From Deinococcales bacterium (GTDB lineage: Bacteria > Deinococcota > Deinococci > Deinococcales > JAAFIG01), in contig JAAFIG010000004.1 of the NCBI GenBank assembly GCA_013298595.1, positions 1 to 64,000 on the forward strand: a stretch of 64,000 nt of DNA, given 5' to 3'. Shown here one piece after another: positions 52,025 to 60,618 of this stretch. Each line of letters begins with the position of its first letter. Position 1 is the first letter of the stretch. The notes beneath the pieces are model-generated. The model did not search any database. It was not told where the DNA came from and saw only the letters and a list, made by a program, of their open reading frames with translations. The position numbers and the translations under genes were made by a program.

Positions 52025-53544
52025 GTACCACCGCGTTGCAATTCGTGCGACTCGAGCATCAGCGTGCGTCCAAAAGCTTTACGAAATAAATCCGATTGCT
52101 TAGCGGCTTCCCAGAGTTCAACTCGAGGTGTTTCAGAAGCCAATAATTGCACAGTTACAGTGTCTTTAGATATTTTGATTTCAAGATTTTCAACTCGCCC
52201 TGATCGTGAACGCTCGAGAAATTCGGCTAAACGTAAACAAGCCGCTAAACGCAACAACCGCGTTTCATCATCGGATTCGAGAATACGTTTATACGCCCCA
52301 AGTTTTGGTTCGCCTTTGCGGTGATACTGTACCAATAATGCCAGTAAAATCTGTTCTCTATGGCTTAATCCAGGCATTTGTGTATTCAAAACCAAATATG
52401 CCCCATGCTTATGATGATCGTGATACGAAACCGCCATACCAATATCGTGCAAATAGGCAGCGGCATCTAATAACAAAGCATCCACAGCTCCATACCCATG
52501 AATTGGCTCGAGTGCCATAAATAATTGCTTAGAAAGTTTACGCACATGGGCTGTGTGCTTGGCTTCTTGGGCGTAATGATTAAATAAATTCTGCACACTA
52601 AAAATCCGTACCTCGGGCAACAAATGCGGAACTCGAGGTAAGAATTCTTTGTAAAACGCCCCTTCGCGCACACCTTGCCCAGAAATCAACAAGCTTTTTG
52701 TAGCTGTTTCACGCAGCACAGTGCGGTACACCAAAGCCCCAGCCAAAATCGCATCTGCCCGATCAGGATGCAAACCAGCAATGCTACCACGCTCGGACAC
52801 AGGCAGAGCCAGCAAACGCTCGGTTAAATCCTCGAGTTGTTGTTGTTTTAATTCAAATCCATGCAGCACATCCAAAGGGTAATTCTCGAGTTTTTGGACA
52901 GCTCGAGCCAAATTGCGAATCGTGCCCCCCATCGCTATCAGTGGCGCAGTATCCCGACGCATACTGGTGATGGTGCGTTCCAGTTGCCCTTGCACAAATT
53001 TCTCTAAACGCCGCACTTCGGCATCCGAAGTTTTTTGTCCTTCCAGAAACTGCTCGGTCAAACGCACATACCCCAACGGAAACGCCTGACCACCCATAAA
53101 TAACCGATTCTCGAGCCGCGAAATCTGAGCACTCCCACCACCCAAATCCATCACCCAAGCACTCGAGACTTGAAAACTATTCGCAACTGCTAAAACACCA
53201 TAGCGAGCTTCATCCTCACCCGAAAGCACTTGAAACTCGAGATCAAAACCACCCAATTTACGTAAAAAATCTTTGCTATTAGCGGCTTCACGCACTGCGC
53301 TGGTGGCAATCACTGTTAGTTTGCCAAGCTTAGTAGCTTTGGCATAATCCGAATACAATTTAATAGCATCAAGTGCTCGAGCCGCCGCTGCATCTGACAA
53401 CTTACCTGTTGCAGCAAATCCCTCACCAAGCCGAACACTTTCACGAATTTCATCGGTTAATTTAAACCATTGCCCTGCCACAAAATCGTACACCACCAAC
53501 CGAGCCGTACCACTACCCATATCCACAATGCCGATACGCTTCAT
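51970..53544 (-). CDS. ppx: Ppx/GppA phosphatase with HD domain
   Basis: Exopolyphosphatase or guanosine-pentaphosphatase of 524 residues. IVDMGSGTARLVVYDF and VMDLGGGSAQIS are the ASKHA phosphate loops, DRADAILAGALV closes the domain, and an HD-like domain with YLHDIGMAV and HDHHKHG follows (about 320-490). A basic tail, ending KTKRKKH, lies over the sixA overlap. TAGACT lies 7 nt before the ATG. Polyphosphate versus pppGpp preference cannot be read. Confidence 0.92.
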   Translation of the reverse strand: MKRIGIVDMGSGTARLVVYDFVAGQWFKLTDEIRESVRLGEGFAATGKLSDAAAARALDAIKLYSDYAKATKLGKLTVIATSAVREAANSKDFLRKLGGFDLEFQVLSGEDEARYGVLAVANSFQVSSAWVMDLGGGSAQISRLENRLFMGGQAFPLGYVRLTEQFLEGQKTSDAEVRRLEKFVQGQLERTITSMRRDTAPLIAMGGTIRNLARAVQKLENYPLDVLHGFELKQQQLEDLTERLLALPVSERGSIAGLHPDRADAILAGALVYRTVLRETATKSLLISGQGVREGAFYKEFLPRVPHLLPEVRIFSVQNLFNHYAQEAKHTAHVRKLSKQLFMALEPIHGYGAVDALLLDAAAYLHDIGMAVSYHDHHKHGAYLVLNTQMPGLSHREQILLALLVQYHRKGEPKLGAYKRILESDDETRLLRLAACLRLAEFLERSRSGRVENLEIKISKDTVTVQLLASETPRVELWEAAKQSDLFRKAFGRTLMLESHELQRGGTQEKRRTNAGGKTKRKKH

Positions 53545-53637
53545 GCAGCAGAGTCTAACAGCTTTGAAGCTCTTGAACTTGAAACCTCAGACCATGCTGG
53601 GAGGTACGTGTTTATGGTCAAGAGATCGTTTTCCTAG

Positions 53638-53664
53638 TTGGGCGAGGCGTACCTCGCGCCCTAC
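53638..53664. repeat. REP-like palindrome, copy 3
   Basis: TTGGGCGAGGCGTACCTCGC and the following GCCCTAC form an imperfect palindrome in the gap between the ppx and response-regulator genes. GGGCGAGGC is shared with copy 1 and the GCCC(C)TAC end with copy 2. Confidence 0.5.
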
Positions 53665-53668
53665 GGTT

Positions 53669-54328
53669 TTACCCTTCAGCTTGTAGCAAGGTATCAAGGT
53701 CTACTAATCCAATTTTAAGCGCGTACAGCGCAGCTTGGGTTCTCGAGCGCAAGCCAAGTTTAGAAAGCAAATTTGAAACATGGGTTTTGACAGTGCGCTC
53801 TTCGATGTTAAACGCTCGAGCAATCAGTTTATTGGCATAGCCTTTAGCGATCAGGCGCAGGGTTTCGGTTTCTCGAGGGGTCAGGCTTTCGCTTTTGTCT
53901 GGGGTCTGAACTTCGCGCATCAGGCGTTTAGCCGCTTCGGGCGATAAACGCACCTCTCCTCTGCCCGCTGCGTGAATCGCTTCAACCAGTTCGTCGGCTT
54001 TGGTATCTTTAAGTAAGTAACCCATCGCTCCTGCCTGCATAGCACTCATCACTTTGGCATCTTCGAGCACGCTGGTAACAGCTATCACTTCGATTTCTGG
54101 GAATCGGGTTTTGATTTCGCGAATGGCGGTAATACCATCCATAATAGGCATCACCAAATCCATTAGAACCACATCTGGCATCAGTTCCGCGATTTTCTCG
54201 AGTCCTTCTACGCCATTGCTGGCTTCACCAACAACTTCAAGTGAATTGTCTAAGGCTAAAAACATTTTTAAACCCTGACGTACCACAGCGTGATCGTCGC
54301 AAAGAAATAACCGAGTCTTCTCATTCAT
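53669..54328 (-). CDS. NarL/FixJ-family response regulator
   Basis: A 219-residue two-component regulator. The receiver has LFLCDDHAVVRQG, the phosphoacceptor in VVLMDLVMPIMDG and LLKDTKADEL; the LuxR-type HTH is SLTPRETETLRLIAKGYANKLIA. Its DNA targets are unknown. The kinase at 54601-56322 is divergent and is the likely partner. ATG 54328 is chosen; seven further residues from 54349 are unlikely. Confidence 0.92.
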   Translation of the reverse strand: MNEKTRLFLCDDHAVVRQGLKMFLALDNSLEVVGEASNGVEGLEKIAELMPDVVLMDLVMPIMDGITAIREIKTRFPEIEVIAVTSVLEDAKVMSAMQAGAMGYLLKDTKADELVEAIHAAGRGEVRLSPEAAKRLMREVQTPDKSESLTPRETETLRLIAKGYANKLIARAFNIEERTVKTHVSNLLSKLGLRSRTQAALYALKIGLVDLDTLLQAEG

Positions 54329-54382
54329 GGCTCGAGTATGGCATACCAATCTGGCTTAAACATTGGACTTTAGGCTGATTAA

Positions 54383-54484
54383 GTATCTACCGCTTTTCTT
54401 AACCCTAAGACACACCTCACGGGCAGGGTCGCTCATTTTAGAATTTTCAAAAAGCGGCAATTCTGCCATTACAGCGGTAGATAC
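54383..54484. repeat. 102-bp element bounded by 12-bp inverted repeats
   Basis: GTATCTACCGCT (54383-54394) is the exact inverse of AGCGGTAGATAC (54473-54484). The interior holds further pairing, such as CCGCTTTT against AAAAGCGG, and CACGGGCAGGGTCGCT, which resembles GTCGGGCAGAATCGCT near 48313. It could be a miniature transposon or a folded RNA. No target duplication is obvious. Confidence 0.4.
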
Positions 54485-54507
54485 GTTGTCCTTACTCCCG
54501 TTAGTCG

Positions 54508-54540
54508 GAAATGTTTTAGCAAAAAACGCTAAAACATTTC
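54508..54540. promoter_or_regulatory. 13-bp perfect hairpin before an AAGGAGG
   Basis: GAAATGTTTTAGC (54508-54520) pairs with GCTAAAACATTTC (54528-54540) across AAAAAAC. AAGGAGGT follows at once (54541-54548) but no start codon stands at the right distance in the kinase frame. It could be a regulated ribosome site of a lost or very small gene, or an operator. Confidence 0.4.
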
Positions 54541-54600
54541 AAGGAGGTACTTAGTCCTTTAGGGCGATTCTCGAGGCTGCTGAACGCGGTAAGCTTACTT

Positions 54601-56322
54601 GTGCTGCGATCCCGTCCAAAACGCTTTCCCGAGGTACTGTGGTGGCGTACCTATACCAACTTAGCGTATTTGCTTTTGGGTTTGCCTTTGGGCATACTTT
54701 ATTTTGTTTCGATTGTGGTTGGTTTTGCTTTTGGCACAGTTCTGGCAGTGGTTGCCATTGGTGTACCACTGCTTTTACTGACTATTTTCTTAGTCTGGAA
54801 TTATGCCAGTCTCGAGCGCAGTTTGGCTTTGGTTTTAACAGGGGTTGAAATTCCTGAACAAAGCTTGGAGTTGCCTAGTTCTTTGGTAGCTCGAGCACGA
54901 ATACTAGTAGCTCGATCTGTGTTTTGGAAAGCTTTGGCTTTTTTACTTGGCAAGTTAGTGCTTGGTGTGCTTGGCTTTGTAGTGGCAATTGTTTTATGGG
55001 CACCCAGTCTGGTGTTGCTATCAGCACCTTGGACAATGAATGGTCTGAATATTTTCATTGGTTCGGATCCTTGGGTCATCAATGGTCTGAATGTTGCCAT
55101 TGGTTCTTACCAAGGTGTTCTGACCAAACCGCAAACTTGGGCATTGGCTTTAATTGGTTTAGGAATGACCATGATAGCCACTCGTTTCACCAATATCATT
55201 GCGCCATTGTTCGCCCAATTAGCAGCTTTTGCCCTCACCGATACACAACTCGAGAATGAAAGCCAAAAAAGCCGTTTAACTTCGATCAGTTTAGCTTCAC
55301 AAACAGCCAATCTTGCTTCGAGTTTTGTGCTCAGCGGCAAACTTCAAACGCATCTCGAGATTGTACTCAGAAGCTCCATCGAGGCTGTCAATGGAAGCGC
55401 TGGCGCAATCCTAGTTGAACCCAATCGTATCAACGTCAATTTTGCGCCCCATGCCATTAACGCATTACTCGAGGTTGGCGCTATTGAAGGAACAGGTAAG
55501 AAATGGAAACGCATCGAATTTATGCGTGGTTACACCATCCGACCAAAAAATAAAAACGATGCCATCTGGCAATCCTTAGCCATCATGCCAATGAACAAAG
55601 GCATGTTGATTGTTCGTTTTGAACAAAGCACACCCAAAAAAGCCGAACTCGAGTTTCTGGCAACCATTGCCGATCAAATTAGTATTTCCCTTGAAAATGC
55701 ACGTTTAATTGCTGTAGCACAAAGTCAAGCTGCTCTCGAGGAACGGCATCGGCTTGCTCGGGAATTACACGATAGCGTTTCGCAAGCCTTATTTGGCATT
55801 GCCCTTGGTGCCCGCACTGCCAAAGCCCAACTCGAGCGAGACCCTGCTAAAGCCCATGAGCCACTCGATTATGTATTGCAACTAGCCGAGGCAGGCGTGA
55901 CCGAAATGCGTGCCCTGATTTTTGAATTACGCCCAGAAATCCTCGAGCAAGAAGGCTTAGTAGCTGCACTGAACAAACAAGCCGAAATGATGCGGTTACG
56001 CTACAACCTCGAAATGGAAACCCACCTTGGTACTGAACCGAATGTACCACTCGAGACTAAACAAACCCTGCTCAGAATTGCTCAGGAGGCTTTACATAAC
56101 ACTGTTAAACATGCCAAAGCTAGCAAAGCCTGTCTCGAGTTAGAAAATAATACTTTGGTTATTTCTGATAATGGCATTGGTTTTGATACCACCCAGAATT
56201 TCTCGAGTAGCCTCGGGCAACGCACCATGCGCGAACGTGCAGTTGCCATTGGTGCTGAGTACACCCTCGAAAGCAGTTTTGATAGTGGTACACGAATTCG
56301 TGTTAGCCTCTCGAGCAATTGA
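54601..56322 (+). CDS. sensor histidine kinase with membrane sensor and GAF domain
   Basis: The 573-residue kinase is the probable partner of the divergent NarL-type regulator. Residues 10-210 form a Sensor-type membrane domain with four to five helices, beginning WWRTYTNLAYLLLGLPLG. A GAF-like region (about 230-375) follows, then RELHDSVSQALFG with His390, EALHNTVKH as N-box and DNGIGFD as G1. The GTG start is tentative; TAAGCT lies 5 nt upstream and the frame remains open further back. Its TGA lies inside the TTGACA of the next promoter. Confidence 0.9.
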   Translation: MLRSRPKRFPEVLWWRTYTNLAYLLLGLPLGILYFVSIVVGFAFGTVLAVVAIGVPLLLLTIFLVWNYASLERSLALVLTGVEIPEQSLELPSSLVARARILVARSVFWKALAFLLGKLVLGVLGFVVAIVLWAPSLVLLSAPWTMNGLNIFIGSDPWVINGLNVAIGSYQGVLTKPQTWALALIGLGMTMIATRFTNIIAPLFAQLAAFALTDTQLENESQKSRLTSISLASQTANLASSFVLSGKLQTHLEIVLRSSIEAVNGSAGAILVEPNRINVNFAPHAINALLEVGAIEGTGKKWKRIEFMRGYTIRPKNKNDAIWQSLAIMPMNKGMLIVRFEQSTPKKAELEFLATIADQISISLENARLIAVAQSQAALEERHRLARELHDSVSQALFGIALGARTAKAQLERDPAKAHEPLDYVLQLAEAGVTEMRALIFELRPEILEQEGLVAALNKQAEMMRLRYNLEMETHLGTEPNVPLETKQTLLRIAQEALHNTVKHAKASKACLELENNTLVISDNGIGFDTTQNFSSSLGQRTMRERAVAIGAEYTLESSFDSGTRIRVSLSSN

Positions 56323-56349
56323 CAAGTGTACGCAATTTGCGTACACTTG
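56319..56349 (+). promoter_or_regulatory. higBA promoter with a 27-bp palindromic operator
   Basis: TTGACA (56319-56324), 17-bp spacer and TACACT (56342-56347) form a near-consensus promoter. CAAGTGTACGCAA (56323-56335) and TTGCGTACACTTG (56337-56349) are perfect inverses around one T, covering the spacer and -10. The toxin GTG begins 5 nt after -10. This is the classic arrangement for antitoxin autorepression. Confidence 0.75.
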
Positions 56350-56352
56350 GTC

Positions 56353-56667
56353 GTGGAGTTCTATGAGACAGCCGTCTTCGTAAGAATCATTAATGATTAC
56401 CTCTCTGACGAAGAGTTACGACTACTGCAATCTTATTTAATGCTGCAACCAGAATCAGGTAAGGTAATTCAAAAATCCAAAGGTGCTCGTAAACTCAGAT
56501 GGGGAAATAGCACATCAGGCAAGCGTGGTGGTCTAAGAGTTATTTACTATTATCGCATTAAACAACATAGAATCTACTTACTTTTAGTGTACAGCAAAAC
56601 CGAGAAAACTGATTTAACATTACGAGAAATTCAGCTCTTAGCAAAATTCATTGAGCAATTGCCCTAA
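56353..56667 (+). CDS. higB: RelE/HigB-family toxin
   Basis: A 104-residue mRNA interferase that likely cuts ribosome-bound messages. FVRIINDYLSDEELRLLQSYL, GARKLRW, GKRGGLRVIYYYR and LLLVYSKTEKTDLT match the HigB/RelE-like family in order, with the catalytic Arg/Tyr residues late. GTG 56353 begins directly after the -10 box, suggesting a leaderless message. It comes before the antitoxin, the order typical of hig systems. CTCGAG is absent, consistent with acquisition. Confidence 0.88.
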   Translation: MEFYETAVFVRIINDYLSDEELRLLQSYLMLQPESGKVIQKSKGARKLRWGNSTSGKRGGLRVIYYYRIKQHRIYLLLVYSKTEKTDLTLREIQLLAKFIEQLP

Positions 56668-56682
56668 AATGAAGGAATGCCC

Positions 56683-56988
56683 ATGAAAAACAAAAAAGAT
56701 TTTACTGCATTACTCGAAGAAAGCCTCATTGAAATGTTAGCTATTGAGCGCGGAGAAATGCAACCAACACGGCGAACACTTCTCGAGGAGACAACCAATG
56801 CCATCACCACTCGAAATCAGCTAGGCGTTAGCCGTCCGAAATTTGCAAAAATGATAGGAGTTAGTGTTCGCACCTTAGAAAATTGGGAGCAAGGTCGTAG
56901 TCAACCAAATGGCGCAGCTCGAGCTTTGCTACGTGTGGCTGCTTATGCGCCTGATGTTGTCTTAAAGGCTTTGCAAAATTCATCCTAA
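56683..56988 (+). CDS. higA: HigA-family antitoxin with XRE helix-turn-helix
   Basis: A 101-residue antitoxin. The C-terminal HTH, with LGVSRPKFAKMIGVSVRTLENWEQG, is the HigA/NadS type and should bind the 56323-56349 palindrome. The acidic N-terminus (1-40) would contact the toxin. ATG 56683 has GAAGGA 6 nt upstream; ATG 56677 has no room for a ribosome site. The gap to the toxin is 15 bp. Confidence 0.9.
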   Translation: MKNKKDFTALLEESLIEMLAIERGEMQPTRRTLLEETTNAITTRNQLGVSRPKFAKMIGVSVRTLENWEQGRSQPNGAARALLRVAAYAPDVVLKALQNSS

Positions 56989-56994
56989 AGTCCA

Positions 56995-58200
56995 ATGACA
57001 ATTCACAGCCATCTCGAGCAGAATAAACCCATGAGAATAGGAATTGTTTTAATCATCGCAGGAGCATTATTTTTTGTGGCAAATACACCAAGTTTATTTC
57101 GTGATTTGCGTGGCACGAAAATCAATTTGCAAAGTGTAGCAGAGCAATTACAGCCTAAAGACAATCGCCAAGAGAGCATAACTCCTCGAGAAAACACAGC
57201 CTCCACAGAAACATTGAATCTGGATACTATTAAAACCCTGATTCTTGAGACCAGCGACGGCATAATTAACGTTGATACCAAAAGCTCAAATGTTCGTAAT
57301 CAATTACAAATTGTGAAACGTGGCGCGGTCAGTACTAACGTCACCCGCGATGGCAATACATTACGAGTCGAACTGAAAAGCCAATTGCTTAACTGCCAAA
57401 AATGCGGCGCAGATTACACCGTGGCATTGCGCGAAGGCATCAACCTCGAGTTGCACAATAGTTCTGGCAATATTTTTGTTCAGGGCAACGCCCTTGATAT
57501 TAAAGCCAGTGCCGCTGACGGCAACATCAATTTAACAAACACAGGTAATACCAGCCAAATTAAACTCGAGGTAGCCAGTGGCAACATCAATTTGCAAAAT
57601 GCCCAAGGCAAAATTGATATTAGTAATGCCGATGGCAACACCGAGTTACGCAACCTCGAGAACGCCCAATTAAACCTTGAAGCCTCGAGTGGCACAGTAT
57701 TTCTGGATGGCATTGGGTTTAGTAACAACGAACAAAGTTTAACCCTTGCCGATACAAAACTCGAGCTTCGTAACGCCCGCAATGCTAACCTAAAAATCTC
57801 GAGCAGTAGCCAAAAAATTCTGCTCGAGAACATCGAATTTAGTGGTTTAAGCAACATCGAAAGCGCGAACAGCGAAGTACGTTTACTCAACACCAAAAAC
57901 ACCCATATTAACATCAGCAACTCGAGCCAAAATATCATCCTCGAGAACACTACTTTTATGGCTGGCTCGAGCAATAAAATAAGCATTGCTGATGGCAATG
58001 TCAGCATCGTTAACCTCAACACCCAAGATGGTTTTAAACTCGAGGGAACAGGTGCAGATACATCTTTTCAGAATGCGTTAACCAATTTTCAAACCGAGTT
58101 AAACCCAAATGAGGAACTGCTATACCGTTCCGTGAGGAACGGCGAAAATCCTGCAAAACTCGAGATAGACAGTAGTAGTGCTCGAGTGACAATTCAATAG
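56995..58200 (+). CDS. membrane-anchored repeat protein, DUF4097-like beta-solenoid
   Basis: A 401-residue protein with one N-terminal helix (about 14-32), a spacer and a series of short beta-strand repeats from about 80 to 390. Units such as GNINLTNTGN, GNINLQNAQG and GNTELRNLEN recall DUF4097/putative adhesin solenoids. A Cys pair CQKC lies near 130. Asn is very frequent. The start at 56995 is 6 bp after higA; ATG 57031 would begin directly at the membrane helix and is an alternative. I do not assign a role. CTCGAG occurs twelve times in 57001-58000. Confidence 0.7.
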   Translation: MTIHSHLEQNKPMRIGIVLIIAGALFFVANTPSLFRDLRGTKINLQSVAEQLQPKDNRQESITPRENTASTETLNLDTIKTLILETSDGIINVDTKSSNVRNQLQIVKRGAVSTNVTRDGNTLRVELKSQLLNCQKCGADYTVALREGINLELHNSSGNIFVQGNALDIKASAADGNINLTNTGNTSQIKLEVASGNINLQNAQGKIDISNADGNTELRNLENAQLNLEASSGTVFLDGIGFSNNEQSLTLADTKLELRNARNANLKISSSSQKILLENIEFSGLSNIESANSEVRLLNTKNTHINISNSSQNIILENTTFMAGSSNKISIADGNVSIVNLNTQDGFKLEGTGADTSFQNALTNFQTELNPNEELLYRSVRNGENPAKLEIDSSSARVTIQ

Positions 58201-58367
58201 TTTTCTCGAGCCAAAATTGGCTTTATGTGATTTTTGAACATAAGAAAATCTCTAACAGAACACTCAAAACCAACTCATTACAAACACATCGTAACCAGTA
58301 GACTTGGCATTGATGTCGTAAGGCACGAGAGCAAAATACAACACATGGTAATTTTCGCAAAGGTGTG

Positions 58368-58373
58368 TATACT
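58368..58373 (+). promoter_or_regulatory. -10 box TATACT of the large lipoprotein
   Basis: TATACT lies 73 nt before the ATG. No strong -35 is visible. The leader to AGGAGG has no recognised structure. Confidence 0.35.
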
Positions 58374-58446
58374 ATTCTCGAGGCATCAAACGCGTGTCTT
58401 GCGTTGTAAGTATTTTGTAAGGTTTCAGAACTCATAGGAGGCGTTC

Positions 58447-60252
58447 ATGAAAAGTAAGATTTTCGGTTTATTAGCAACAGGTTTGGTAGCTGTTCTCACA
58501 GCTTGCCCACCACCACCGCCAGTAGTCACAACAGTTGCAGTTACGGGTAATAATACACTCACCAATGGATCGGCTGCGGCAACATACACGGCGACATTCA
58601 CACCTACTGCCACAACAGGTACAGTCGAGTGGACACTCAACCCACCAGCACCAAATGGTGGATCGCTTTCTGCTGTTTCAAGTACCATTGCTAACGGTAT
58701 TGCCACCGTTCAGTACACCCCACCAGTTACTGTCTCTGCAGCAATTCAAGTAACATTGACTGCCGTCAAGCAAGGCTCGAGTCCAGCCATCACAGACGTA
58801 AAAACCATTACTGTTAACCCAACAGTAACAACGGGTGTTACTGTCAATGGTAAGGTTTTCCAATGGAATAACCGTGCATTCGATGATGTCAACATTTTCA
58901 TCACCGATGCCACAGGTACAAACTTGCCAGACACACAATCAGCGGTGGATGGTACATTCAGCGTTGCTAATGTGGTTCCGCCGTACACCATCTCAGCAGT
59001 GCCAGCCCCAGGAACTGCTGTTGCACCAATCTCGTATGATGCAGTTTCAACAACAACACCGAACCTTGTGTTGACAAAATCACAATACTTGTTCGGCAAC
59101 CCTCCTGGCTTTAACCCAGACCAAGTTTCTGGTGTCAACGAAAACTGCCTTCCAAAACGCCAAGACGGCATCATGTCAGTTCGTTTAGCAAGCCCAGTGC
59201 CTGCAACTTCATCAGCACGAGCTATTTTCTTTGGCGAAGGTATTTCTTTCCGACCAACAGAATCAACCGCTTCAGATATTATTCCAGGCGGTAGTACCAA
59301 CGTTTCTTTCGCAGTTCCTTTCGACCAAGAATTCTGTAAGAACGTGATTGATGGAAAATTACTTGTTATCGAATTCGATGCAGGTGGAGTTATTCAGAAA
59401 AAAGGCTTCCGTGATGTTTCTGTCATCACAGGTAATAAGACTTGTGTTGGTCAATGTGTTGGTGCTGGTGGTACAGACACACCAAACCTGAACTTGAACC
59501 AAAGCACAGGTTTGAGCTTCACAGGTAATGTGGAATTCCCACAAGGTGCAGACGAAACAACTTCTGCTGTTACCGCATTTATTCGCTTCCAAAAACTGCC
59601 AACCGATGTTCCTTCCTACTTCCCATTAAAAGTTGATAATGTCACTCGTGCAGATCCAAATTACAACACTGGTGTGATTGACTTAGCAACCGAAGGCTTG
59701 TCCTACCGTCTCCAAGCTAGAGTCAATAACGTCGCGGGTGATGCAGTTTCATGGGCAAACTCGGCTATTTTCACATCACCACAATCAGGTGTTGTTCTTA
59801 ACTACCCAAGCTTTGGTGGTACAACCACACCAAATGGTAATACCCCAGATAGCGACGTAACTCCAACATTTAGACAAGGTACAGTTAGCCAAATGAACAC
59901 ATACTTCCGTTTCTTCCAAAGCGCAGTTCTCTCTGAGTTATGGTTAGGTGGTTCACCAATCACTTCCATGACCTTACCTGTCTTACCAGACCCTGCACGT
60001 TTAGCAGTGCAAAGACCATACAATTGGTTTGCACTTAATGCCTTGAAACTTGCCGATGTCACCGCAACCAATAACGGCAGCAATGTTGCTCTTGGTAATG
60101 TGGCAGCAGGTGGACTTGCTCGCCCGTACAATGCACTTCGTAACTTGTACGGCTTCAATGCAGCATCAGAGTTAGACCTCATTAACGCTGGTTCAGTAAA
60201 CCTTAAGCCAACACCTGCTTGTGTTATCACCCCTGGTCAAAACTGCCCATAA
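58447..60252 (+). CDS. large surface lipoprotein with Ig/CarboxypepD_reg-like region
   Basis: A 601-residue lipoprotein. The signal peptide ends in the lipobox LTAC, Cys20, followed by five prolines. Residues 30-130 form an Ig-like strand module with many Thr; about 130-200 resembles the CarboxypepD_reg fold (VNGKVFQWNNRAFDDVNIFI, with TFSVANV). The C-terminal 400 residues are unassigned beta-rich sequence with one Cys pair (KTCVGQCVG) and a terminal Cys pair. AGGAGG precedes the start. Only one CTCGAG occurs in 1.8 kb. The terminator at 60271 follows. Confidence 0.8.
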   Translation: MKSKIFGLLATGLVAVLTACPPPPPVVTTVAVTGNNTLTNGSAAATYTATFTPTATTGTVEWTLNPPAPNGGSLSAVSSTIANGIATVQYTPPVTVSAAIQVTLTAVKQGSSPAITDVKTITVNPTVTTGVTVNGKVFQWNNRAFDDVNIFITDATGTNLPDTQSAVDGTFSVANVVPPYTISAVPAPGTAVAPISYDAVSTTTPNLVLTKSQYLFGNPPGFNPDQVSGVNENCLPKRQDGIMSVRLASPVPATSSARAIFFGEGISFRPTESTASDIIPGGSTNVSFAVPFDQEFCKNVIDGKLLVIEFDAGGVIQKKGFRDVSVITGNKTCVGQCVGAGGTDTPNLNLNQSTGLSFTGNVEFPQGADETTSAVTAFIRFQKLPTDVPSYFPLKVDNVTRADPNYNTGVIDLATEGLSYRLQARVNNVAGDAVSWANSAIFTSPQSGVVLNYPSFGGTTTPNGNTPDSDVTPTFRQGTVSQMNTYFRFFQSAVLSELWLGGSPITSMTLPVLPDPARLAVQRPYNWFALNALKLADVTATNNGSNVALGNVAAGGLARPYNALRNLYGFNAASELDLINAGSVNLKPTPACVITPGQNCP

Positions 60253-60270
60253 TCTTCAAATAGCTTTGTT

Positions 60271-60305
60271 ACTCGAGCCTCCCAAAAGGAGGCTCGAGTT
60301 TTTTA
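60271..60305 (+). terminator. terminator, first of two near-identical copies
   Basis: A 12-bp stem (60271-60282 with 60288-60299), loop CAAAA and six T. Both arms carry CTCGAG. The same 29 bases and the following TTATTGCC recur at 61018. Confidence 0.93.
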
Positions 60306-60340
60306 TTGCCTTTGCTTTTGCTGTGGCTTTAGCCTGAATC

Positions 60341-60369
60341 TTTGCAAAAAGTCCGTTTTGTGGCACAAT
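60341..60369 (+). promoter_or_regulatory. candidate promoter of the antitoxin gene
   Basis: TTTGCA (60341-60346), a 17-bp spacer and CACAAT (60364-60369) end 6 nt before the ATG. The message would be leaderless. Confidence 0.45.
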
Positions 60370-60375
60370 AACACC

Positions 60376-60618
60376 ATGAGCTTACTCGAGTTACAAAACC
60401 AAGCTGCACAATTACCATTGGATCAACGAACTGCTTTGATTCTTCATTTACAACAAACATTGACCGCTGAACAATTACAAACTTTACTACTCGAGAAAAC
60501 AAAAAATGAAACTCAGTATCAATCTTGGGTTGGTATTGGCGCATCAGGAATTGGGAATTTATCTGAACGAATAGACGAATTGCTTTTTGCCGATTCACCC
60601 CTCGAGCGCCAAAAGTGA
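60376..60618 (+). CDS. VapB-type antitoxin candidate
   Basis: An 80-residue protein directly before a PIN toxin, its stop overlapping the toxin GTG in GTGA. The first 45 residues are helical, rich in Gln and Leu (LQNQAAQLPLDQRTALILHL), and the C-terminus is acidic, ending DELLFADSPLERQK. No DNA-binding motif is recognised, so the antitoxin role rests on context, size and coupling. Confidence 0.7.
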   Translation: MSLLELQNQAAQLPLDQRTALILHLQQTLTAEQLQTLLLEKTKNETQYQSWVGIGASGIGNLSERIDELLFADSPLERQK

